Below, piece after piece: positions 12,601 through 24,600 of a stretch of 64,000 nucleotides of DNA. The position numbers and the translations under genes were made by a program. The notes under the pieces are model-generated. The model made no database searches and was not told the origin of the DNA. It saw only the letters and a list, made by a program, of their open reading frames with translations. Each line of letters starts with the position of its first letter. The first letter of the stretch is position 1. Source of the stretch: Coffea arabica (lineage: Eukaryota > Streptophyta > Magnoliopsida > Gentianales > Rubiaceae); assembly GCF_036785885.1 (NCBI RefSeq), contig NC_092326.1, positions 40,572,287 through 40,636,286 of the forward strand, given 5' to 3'.

Positions 12601-15600
12601 CTGATTTTAACATCAGCAAGAGTTTCTTCTTGAGACGCCGCCTCTAGGTGCCTTTGGGTACACCTTTAGGCTTTTGAAAACTTCTTAAACAAAAGTACAT
12701 TTTAATCAATTATCACTTGTGTTTAATTGTCTTGAATAAAGTTGAAACAATTAACAATAGGCTTAGTGTATGGTTTGCCTTAATCTGAACTGTAGGTGGA
12801 TAAAAGCCACTCCCTCCATCCCATTATTTATGTCATGTTTCACCCTTTTTGTTGTCCCAAAATTAGCGTCATGCTACAGTAGTTTCCTTCGTTCCATCCT
12901 TACCCTCGTAATGAATGTGTTAAAAGGTCCAAAGGAATTTAGTAGGACCCACTATTTATTATCCATTTCGAGAAGCTAGAGGAGTGTGTGAGACAACTCC
13001 CACTTTATAAGGCCAATGATGGCGCATGTCTTTAACATATGAAGGGATGCATTTGGTTGAGATGGGACCAGCAAAATCATTACATGAAAAACACAAATTT
13101 CAGCTAACTATTGTGCTTGTAACGGGGTAAATTTGGAAGCAAAGGCCTGGTTGTCGATAATGCTATCGCTGTACGTAAAAGTTGTGCTCCCAATAAACGT
13201 CCTTAAAATTGGGACGGTGGGAGTGCATAAATTCTTAAACCATGAGGCATAACAGCGTTGGATCACTTAACCTCAAGGGGGCAATTGATGGCTTACTTAT
13301 CTGCATATATTCTTTTCCAAACTTTTAGTTTCAAACTTTTAGCCAATAATCCAATGCTTTTAGTTTCAAGTTTGAATTGTTTTGTGGAATTTGATGAATA
13401 CATAGGGTTTGGTTCTGTATTGTTATTTTTGATAATTTGAGTAAATGTTTTGCCTAAACTGGTGTCCAAAGTTTGCCATCTTTTGTGTGGTATTAATTAA
13501 TTGCCTTTATTACTACCCCTCACAATTACTGCACTTGTTTTGTATCAAGAGATGAGGAACACTGCACCTAGATGCAATGTGTGGTATTATACATTGAATA
13601 TCGGCTTTTTCAGGATCTTGACTGCTCTGAGTGCTATTGTGGATGGTGTGGCCAGAACAGTGACTTAAAAAGTTGTAGATCGTGCAAAAATTTTTTCTGT
13701 GCTGGCTGTATAAAACGGAACCTTGGAGAAAAGATTTTGTTACAAGTCCAGAAGACCGGTTGGCAGTGTTGCTGCTGCATTCCAAGTATGCTACAGGATT
13801 TAACCTTACAATTGGAAAAGGTTGTTGAATCTGATGGTCTGACAGATTCTAGTTCAGACACTGATTCAGATGATTCTGATGCCAATATTGACATAGTTAT
13901 TGGGTATGTTTCATATCTCATTATGCTTGATTAATTAAATACTTTTCTATCTTCCTATAATTGTTTAACTGATTATTAGGAGTAATCTCATTTTAGAAAG
14001 AAAGCAAGGGCACAAAAGCTAGTGATATTATGAGGTGCAAGAAGCGATGACTAAGCTTATGATTAAAAGGATATTTTTTTAGGATTGAATGTTGTGTACG
14101 AATTTTTCTCCTTATTTATGGCACCACAAGTGGTTTTGATAATCGGATAGATAATTTTCTTTTTCCTGCGAATAGTTTTGGGTATTTTTTTCGTTATATA
14201 TGGTTCAAGCTATGCCATATACATTTTATTGCTCTCGCAATCATGATGCATGCTAATCCTAGTGGAATTAGAAGATGCTTTACTTTTGGCTATGGAATTT
14301 GTTTTTGAAGTTTTAAAATGCTGGCAACTTTTGGTGTGTCTAAAGTGTTATTGTCCTTCTGTTAAATCAGCACTAAGAGAAGACAACAAAAGAAGATTCG
14401 GAGAATTCTTGATGATGCTGAGCTGGGAGAAGAGACTAAAAGGAAAATTGCAATTGAAAAGGTAATTGCCAAGAACAGATTGATACTATAATTTTCCTTT
14501 GCCTTTTGTGCATATAAAAAATGATAGTGGTACAATTCTTCATTGTTTCTGAAATTTATAGGAACGCCAAGAACGCCTTAAGTCATTGGGGGCACAAATC
14601 TCGAAGAGATCTTCCATCTTAAAATCTACAAGCTGTAATTGGAACTCACCAGAGCGCAGGACAGTTGAAGTGTTAGATGATCCTTTAAGGGGCTACATAG
14701 TTAATAATGTAAGAGATGAAGGTGAGGATCCCATATGGATTCCTCCCAGCATCTCAGTAAAATTGAAACCGCACCAGGTTGAACTCTTGTTACGTGCATT
14801 TACACATTCCTTTTTGTATATGAAGTTCCTTCTTTTACTTTTGCCTTATTTTCGCGTCTGGGTGCTATATTTTGAAATGTTTCTTAATCAGGCAAATGCT
14901 TTTTCGCCATCGAAAAACTAATGTTTTTTTGTCTCTCAAGCAATTTGTTAGTGTCTTAATAGGACTGACATTTGCCACTTGTGTATTATTTCACATTTTG
15001 TCGCGGATATCCTACTGCTGGCCTTTCTTGGTAGTTCTGTGAATGGTTGAGTTTCAGTTGTTTTCTGTCTTTGCTTTAATTTTTTGAGTGCTTGCATTTC
15101 TGTCATCTTTTGCTGAATTTTGTTCCTGTTTAGTATTTCTTTTATATGCTTACTCATCTTTAATGCCTGTGGCTTCAAAAGATCATGAACACCCTTTCTT
15201 CAAAGAATATATACATCTTTTCTTACCTTCCTGAGAACAAAAAAGAGATTGTACTGTCTCAACCTTTAATCTAGAAGTTTATATCCATGTGGTTGCTTCT
15301 TTCATCATTATATTATTTGTATCTTTTGTTTTTTGGAAGATAGTATTATAATTTGTGAATTTTTGGTTTTGCTTCTCTCTGCAGCTTGAGGGAGTTCGTT
15401 TTATGTGGGAGAACATCATTCAATCAGTAAAAAAAGTAAAATCAGGTGATAAGGGCCTTGGTTGCATACTAGCTCATACCATGGGTTTAGGCAAAACTTT
15501 CCAGGTAGGAAATTTTATATCTTTTTGCAGCTATCATCAATTAGCATTGATTAACTGTCTAATTTAGACATCTGGAATAGGTTTTTGTGCATTATAAAGC

Positions 15601-18600
15601 ACAGAAAGGTTCTATGGACTCATGTTTGCTGGTGGATATATATAGAAACTATTGGGAAGGGTTGGTTACTGTATGCTTTCAATTCTAAAATGGTGCGATG
15701 TCTTTTGAGCTGGTTTAATTGTGTGTTATGACTTGAAATGGATATACTTGACTAATGTCTATAATGATGATTGAAAACAGCGGTACTCTTGTTTTAAGTT
15801 AACTTACAAGATGGTAATCATGAAATGATATTGAACCTGAACCTTACGCGCATTTTAGTATATCATACGTAGCATTAGAAGAATTGGGAATTGACTGCAG
15901 GGACTAACCCAAAGCAAACCCATGATAGGAATATTTAAGTCTTTTTAAATGTTTTGTCATTAAAGTGATTTCTTGCCCCCTGCCCCAGTATATGCACATA
16001 ATTGTTTCTTCTTCCAAAACAGCAAAAGTATGGCAGACTAAGTACTGTTTCATAAAATTTTGAGTATATAGACCCGCCAGAACCTGCAATTGATATTGAA
16101 TGACAATACATAAGCTGAAACAGATTTGGTATCAGCTTAGTTTTCACTTGATGAATAACTTGGTTAATGAAATACTTGTCTTTGTTCTGAAGATTTTATC
16201 TGCAGATGAAAACATTACAAGGACCAATTAAATTCAGGAAGCTTGGCAAATGATATGTCACATGGCCTTTTGCCTTTCCTTAGTACTCGTGACCAATATT
16301 TCTGGCTTTTCGTGATGGGAATTCATACAGGGTGATTCTCCTGATTAGTGCATTTGATTCTGCAGGTTATTGCTTTCTTATATGCTGCAATGCGAAGTGT
16401 GGATTTGGGTTTGAGATGTGTGCTCATTGTGACACCTGTTAGTGTCCTGCATAATTGGCGGATTGAGTTTAACAAATGGCAACCATCTGAAGTGAAGCCT
16501 CTCCGAATCTACATGCTGGAAGATGTTCCAAGGTTTATCTTCTTCAATTCACCATCTAGTTTGATGCCCTATACTCGAATAATTGTTGTATTTGTTAACT
16601 ACCTTGTTCTTGCGCCCATTACTTGTTTTAGTTCCTGAAATGAGCATTTTTAGTTTTTGCTTATTTTTTTATGGCAATTCTATTGCACAAATTTTAGTTC
16701 CTATCTGCTCAGACGATGTACTTTCTTGGATGGCTGGCTTATTTTCTTTTTCATGTGCAAGTGGTAATAACTGTTTGTTGGGCTGCGTCTCATTGTCATT
16801 GACCTTATTGTTCCTATACAAGGTCTAATATGAGCCCTAAATTATCGGCAAGGGCTTCTTGCTGCTGTGACATTCTCATCTTATGATTTTTGGCTGTGAG
16901 AGAATGGTTCATAATCAATCTTTGCTTTGTTAGTGTCATTTATGAGTCACAGATTTGTATTGGTTGATTTGATCTCCCATTTGTCCTGGCTGATATTGTT
17001 GACACCTTGTTCATCAGATGATTGTGGTTGAAAGTTCAAACAGGACCTGTTTTCAAGTTAGGATTACAATTACCTAATAGTACTTGCAAATGATGGTCTA
17101 CAGTCACAGATGTTATCGTCCACCTGATTGCTTTTTCCTATTGCTTAGGATTGTCAGGCCTTGTATGATGTAAATAGACTGCCTCTTTCTACTTGTGTTT
17201 CTTTTTCCACCTGAGATCTTTGGGAAACAAAATCTGATGTCCTTGTCTTTAAACAGCTGTACAAGGATGTTACTCCTTGTAGAGGGAGTTAGCATGTTGA
17301 GTATCCTTTACTTGGTTAAGATATAGTTATGGTTATAGAGCCTGTAATAATGCAGTTAGGGGTGCAGAACTTGTTTGAGTTTGATGGATGCCAACTTTTG
17401 TTTTAGTCAATTTGATTTATATCATACCCTTTGTTCAGTATGAAATGATTCTTTAGCTTTTAGCAGTCTATAATGTCTACGAATTTGCTGAACTATTTTG
17501 TTTTAATTCAATAAACAATTTACAAGGGAACGAAGAGCTGAGTTGCTTGCTAAATGGAGACGAAAAGGTGGTGTCTTCTTGATTGGCTACTCTGCTTTTA
17601 GAAATTTGTCTCTTGGGAAGCATATCAAAGATCGCCATATAGCAAGGGATATTTGTTGTGCCCTCCAGGTGATTACTACTGTTTTCTAATTGAATTTGTC
17701 ATGCTACTTGGAATTAATTGAAGAAATATATGTTCACTTCAATTTCACCATTCTGGAAAAGGTGGTACTGCAGATGCTTGTTGTGGACAAGTTGTAAAAA
17801 TTATTTAATCTTGTTTTTAGGGTAGTACCTAACCTTTGGAAGTTTGTTGTGTTATTTTATCATGGAGTGACTTCATGTTATAAAGCTTTCTTCTTTTGTT
17901 GAGTTGCAGTCGGACTCATTAGCACAATCTTAAAATCTCTGTAGTACAGGGGTACAGGAAGGGCTAGTTTTATCCAGGCTTACCTTATTAGCTAGGAACG
18001 TCTTTGTGTATTGATACATTAATCTTGTAGATCATGGCACAAAAACTTTACCACAGTGTCAAAGTTCACCTTTAATGTTGAAGGATTCTAATCATGCAAA
18101 CTACAGTAGATAGGATCAATTGAAAGGACATGATATGGTAATTCTTCACTACCTAATTATTTGCCCCCTTCATTTCATGAAAGTCCACTATGAAAACTTA
18201 AACCAGATAGAAGTTTTCGTGCTGGTTACTTTGGAATGATGTATATCTATTATCCATTCTGACCATGGTGATATGCATTTGATGTATTTGATGCTCTATC
18301 GTGATAAGACTAGAGTTTTGCATCAGGATGGACCAGATATACTTGTTTGTGATGAGGCTCACATGATCAAGAACACCAGGGCTGATGTGACTCAAGCCTT
18401 GAAGCTAGTCAAATGCCAAAGAAGGATTGCATTGACTGGATCACCTCTTCAGAACAATTTAATGGAGTACTACTGTGTAAGGCCTTTGGACGTAGCTTGT
18501 TGTCATAACAGTCCAATTCCCTTGCTGCTTTTCTGATTGTGTAAAGTTTTATCCTGTTCAGATGGTTGATTTTGTAAGAGAAGGATTTCTTGGTAGCAGC

Positions 18601-21600
18601 CATGAGTTCAGAAATCGGCAAGACTTCTTAACAGATTTTCTGAGACTGATTTTTCCTTTAGTGTTACTTTTGCTAGGTTTTCATTCTCCTTACTTTTTGC
18701 AGCTTCCAAAATCCCATAGAAAATGGCCAACATACCAATTCTACAGCTGAAGATGTGAAGATTATGAATCAAAGATCTCATATTCTGTATAAACAACTAA
18801 AGGGATTTGTTCAGAGAATGGACATGAATGTTGTTAAAGATGATTTACCCCCCAAAACTGTTTTCGTAATAGCCGTGAAGCTCTCTTCTTTACAGAAAAA
18901 GTTGTACAAAAGATTTCTTGATGTGCATGGTTTCACAAAAGACAAGGTTCTTGGTGAAAAGATGAGGAAACGGTGCTTTTTTGTTGGGTACCAGGCCTTG
19001 GCTCAGGTACATTACTGGTTTGCTTGTATTGGTGTTGTCATCCATACTTGCATGCTTAGGCAGACTATTTGTTGTACACAACTAGTTTGCACGTGAAACT
19101 TGTGTAAGTCTGTACTTTCCCCTGATGTTTTCTCTTATAGTTAAGAAAATGAAAAGTAACTGCATATTGTTTTAACCCTGAATAATGGTGGTCCTGGTAA
19201 GGATGATCAGATTGGTGAGAATTCGAGTATATATATTTTTTGTCAATATAAACTTAAAGCATTAAACAGATGGCTTATTTGCTCTCATAGTGTTTAGGAT
19301 GTTACCTCTCTTTTTTGTTCTCATGATCATCTGGTTTTTTGATCTAAGAATTCCTGGATTGGGAAAATGCTTAGAATCAGCACGGTATTTGGTTTCATGG
19401 TTAGCAAGGCTAGAGAAGCATTCATTTTAAGGAATAATGGGTCGTTTAGGAGTATGAGCACCAGAATGGTTAATGCTAGAATCTGGTTTTCCTATACATG
19501 TCCTTTTGCCAGAGTGGGTTCAGTATTCATTTCAGTTGCTTGAGAGGTGTGGATCAGGTAACCTGTCACAAGAACATCCCTTTGGTTGTGGGCTGTGCAG
19601 GGTTGCAGAGTATGAAGCAACTCTCACCAAAAGGGTTTGTGAAGTCTTGTGGTTGCTCTCTGATCCTGTAGAATCAGAGCATGTCCTACGTAAAATACAT
19701 GGAGCTTAGTGGAAGGATCCAGATTCCCTGATGAGCTGGTAGGGAGTGGTGACTTGCAATTATAAGCTGTACAGGAATACTCTTTAGAGAGCACCCTAAA
19801 TTTGAGTCCTATATTGCTGTTGCTTTTCAAGATTTGTAGGAGAAATTTGTGGTTAATGTTTTCATAACTGGGTTCGAGATTCTTTTTCTTCAAGTTGCTT
19901 TTAGATAAAGATAAGTGAATTTGAGTGGCTCTAAGCGTTTGGATCTACTTTATTGTGGTAATATAGTTTGGACTTCTTGTGGTTGGTGGTGTTGTTTCCC
20001 TGATGACTTGGATATGCTTGTTGTCATTGCCTGTGTTGTTTCCGTGGTCACTTGAATAAACGTCCATGTTTTCTGTTTGCCAATTTTAATTTATTGAAAC
20101 ATGGAACAGTCACTACACAGATTTTTTTAGGCCTTGCAGAGGACAAAGTTCTTGTACTCAACTCCTTGGAAGAATGTCTTGGGAAATTTTATTCTTGTAG
20201 GGCCCCTATACTTGTGCATCAAATGCTTTATGAAAGAGTACTCCCATGGAAACTTCTGTGTTTGGATGAATATTATGAAACAGTTTAGCTTTAAATCCTG
20301 GGTGTTTTTCATTAAAAGATGGTACAAGCTTTTTTTGGCTAATGCAACAAAGTCTAAGAATTTGAATGTAGTGGTAGCATGTTTATTGTATCACGTCTTA
20401 GAACAAAAGCTTTGGAAGTAGTTACTGGTGGCTAGATGTTATTTCTGAGGTACTCTGGCTGAAATCATTTGCACTACACAAATGTGTGAATACTTGCAGC
20501 CAGAGGGGAAAACATGAAGTTATTTGCACTAGAAAATATTCTGGTTGTTTGGTGCAATGCAAACTGCTACAAAGTATTACTTCCAAGGGGATGTATCGTG
20601 GGTTTTTTCTTTACCCTTTTTCTCTGCCTTCTGAAATTAAGCAAGGCTTTCTTTAACTCTTAATCTGGATGGTGCCTCGCACACCACACTCTCTTTCTTT
20701 TTCTTTAGTTTGTTAAAAAAGCAAAATTTTCAAATTAAAGGTATTTGTGCTATTTGATTATCTTTTGTAATGACAGTCCTTTTAAGTGAAAACAAATGAT
20801 TTTCTTGACTATGAATCATTTGCAATAGACAAATAAAGTAGCTACTTCATTTTATCACTGGAATTGCAATCTTTTATGCAAGCGTTTAACTGATTTTTTG
20901 GGTGATTGGCTGTGATTTTAATGGACTGGTTGTCACTTTAAGATTATCATTGCAAGTTAGCATTCCTCTGTTTTGGTTTAGAGAAACAAACTTAGTTGCA
21001 TTGACTTGATGTTTCTTCTTGAATTTTGTATACCCATGTACTGGACCAAACCTTACAGATATGGAACCATCCTGGAGTTTTGCAATTAATGAAAGAAGAC
21101 AAAGACTCTGTTAGACATGAGGATGTTGTTGAGAATTTTGGAGGCGATGACAGCTCATCTGATGAGAACGTAGATTATAATTTGATTGCTGGAGGTACAC
21201 TTTATTTAGTTGTGGCTGATCCAACTTTGGTACTTGTTGCTTGCAATTTTTTGGTTCTTATTGATTGCCTTATTTGTAAATGATTTTTTTATATTGACAA
21301 GCATGTCAATCAATTTTAAAAAATCCTATTTTTATACATAAGAATGGTTCCACTGCACTGACATGATATTTTTGACATTTAGGTCTCGGGCCCTTATGCC
21401 TGGCAGATATGTCTATTTTTTCAAGTCCAGATTGTTAGGGGGACTAAGAATGAGGATTTTGTTCTCTAGATATCTATAATGTGCATAGTTACAAGATCAT
21501 TAAATAGATGATCCATAACTTTCTGGTTGGGGTAGGTAGAACTTCCATCAACTAATTGATGATACCCTTGATATAAGTTGCAAAAAAGCCGTGAAGATGG

Positions 21601-24600
21601 GATTTTGATATGTAAACTCATTTTGGATGCTAGAGGATTAGATTTCTTTGGCTTGAAATTAGTACCTGCTGTACTATTTGTTGTGTGTTTTTTTACTTAT
21701 TTATAACCAGGAGAGCATAATTTGCTGGAGATCTTTCGAATGAAGCCAAAAGTACCTTATTACAAATAATATCCTGTTGTCATTTCTTTTCATTTAATGA
21801 TATAAAGATGTGTTATCAAGATCAAAGTGGGGGTATGTGTTAATTGTGTATTACTGGATGAATTAATTCATTCATTAGGATGTAATTCATTCATTAGGAT
21901 GTAATACTTGTATACAATAAAGTTCTGGTAGAGGTTTGAAAGTGAAAATCAAAGCTCTTACTTTGGGATTTGAACAGTCAAAAATGAGACCCCTTGGTAG
22001 TGGCAGTGCCTATGCCTAATTGATATCGGTATTGTCGAACTATATCAATGGATCATATTATCAGAATTTTTTTAATCTTGTTTCACTCACTATCACCACC
22101 ACTTTTGGCTTTGTTCCAGTACTAGCTTTAAAACTCCTATCACTAACTATTCTGTCTAAAGTTAAGAGGCTGTATGGTATTTCAATTGGGTTGCTGTATA
22201 GTACTGCATGTATTAAGAGTCAACTGTTGTTGGCAGAAGGAAATTTAAGAAAACCTGTGGTTGAAGTAATTTATGTTGAATTAAATACTGAACTTGGTTG
22301 AAGTGAGGAAGAACAATGTCCTGAATAGTTTTTGAGATAGCGTTTTTTGCAGGCAAGCAAAGAGACTGTTGAACACCTTGAATATATCTCTTTCGAATTA
22401 GAGGAAGCTCTGATTTTTTTAATGTGTCATCACTATGCATTACTTTCAGCAGACATATAAATTGTTAACCCTTCTTGCTATAGTTATCTGTTTGTCAAAA
22501 ATCAGCATTATCCATTTGCTTTTACATATGCTTGGGTTTAATTGTGTATTTTTGGTTGCAAAGTGCATTAGCATTTGTACAACAGATTGAACTTCAGAAA
22601 TTTTACACCCAACTATAGATGACTTGTGAGCTGCCACTTGATGGAAGTTTCGTTTGCATCCATTCACCTTTATTAACCCTAGATTTTACAAACATTTGGC
22701 TGTCTCGCCTTAGTGCAGATCCCATGTGCTTTTTCTGTATTTATTGTATAGGATTGTCGCTGATTCTATCTTTCCCTTATATTAAACTTTGATGTCATGA
22801 TAATGTTTAAATTTTTTTTCAGAAAAGCTGGGCAGAAATGATAATGGCTATCTTCATCAGGTTTTTACCATCCTACTTTTGGCTTGCCGTTTCATTTTTT
22901 GTTTCTTCTGTTTTTACATTTGACTCAGTGTTTCTTCCGTTCAAATGTTAACCAGGATTGGTGGAGAGATCTCCTTCAGGAGAATACCTATAAGGAGGTT
23001 GACTATGGTGGGAAAATGGTCCTGCTACTTGATGTTCTGACGTTGTGCTCTAATATGGGAGACAAGGCATTGGTGTTTAGTCAGAGCTTGTCAACTTTGG
23101 ATCTAATTGAGTTTTATCTTTCGAAATTACCTCGTCCAGGGAAACTTGGGAAATGTTGGAAACGAGGAAAAGACTGGTACAGGTATGTCCACAGTGTCTC
23201 AACAAATTGATGCATAAGCATATTAATTAATGTGGATTTGCAGTTTCTTCTCATATTATGATCACCTTAGTTCTTCTAAAATCATTTTCTCTTTCCACCC
23301 TAGATGCTGCTGTTATTGAGAATTGGGAAGCTTTTGACTAGATCTTGTGCAAATATCTTGTTGACGTTTCCTTTTGAGTGTCCATGATTAGAGTGTTGCA
23401 AATTTCCCTTATGAAATTGGACGTGTATGCTGTTCTTTGGCTCCTCAAACCTCTACTGTTTTTCTATTGACGTTTATGTTCTTGACATGTATGCTAGCAA
23501 GAATGCAGAAAACATTAAGCCTTTGAGGGGTAATGAGGAGCACTTTAGTGCAGTTGTAACACTTGCTTCATGAGACTTTTGACATTTAGTGTAGTTACTT
23601 CTGTAGAGCTGCTGACAAAAATGTCCTTGTATTATTGAACTGTGGTTTACTCACTCCTAAGTTGCGGTGGTTTTGGTGCTGCTTGTTGAGACGATTCTCT
23701 ATATTGGGTGCTACAACTGGGGATTTTGAGGCCTGTTTAAAGATGCTTGCTTTCTAGAAAATCCAATATAGTACTTCATACAGTAGTATTCATTAATAGA
23801 TTTCTTAAGCATAACATGAGGTCATCACCTTCAGTTCTGCTGCTATTTTGGCACTTGCTTTTCTCAATTTTCTCGAATGAAGATGTCCCTGCTGGTTTAT
23901 TCTTTTTACTTGTGGATGGGTTCTTTTGTTACCCTCTTCATTACATCATGTTTGTGATTTTTCAATTGGAAAAGTTAATGGTTTTGTTCAAAACGTGAAA
24001 AAGAATCAGCACTAGAGAGTAGAGTAGATAATTAAGGTTATCGCACTGGCTTTCCCATCTCCTAACTCATTTGGGCCATAGAGTTTGGTACTCCCTTTAA
24101 GGATGACCTTCTAGTTGGGTCGAGTTTTTACATCACTCAAATGTGATTATCCCCTTGTTAAAGTTCCTTAACTATTCTTGACTTTGATAGAAAAGTGTGG
24201 CCTGCTTTATGAGATCATTGGGTCATTACAGGCTAGATGGAAGAACGGCGGGCTCTGAAAGGCAGAAAATGGTGGAGAGGTTTAATGAGCCGTCGAACAG
24301 AAGGGTTAAGTGCATTTTGATATCAACTAGAGCTGGATCGTTGGGTATCAATCTTCATGCTGCTAATCGTGTAATTATAGTTGATGGCTCATGGAATCCA
24401 ACCTATGATCTTCAGGCTATATTTCGGGTTTGGAGGTGTGTTTTGGGTTTTCAGCAGGTATGAATGTTGAGCAAGATATGAGATGATAAAATTTTAATTT
24501 TAACATAGTATTACCTATTGTTGCAGGTATGGGCAGACGAAGCCAGTCTTTGCTTATCGATTGCTGGGTCATGGAACAATGGAGGAGAAAATCTACAAGC

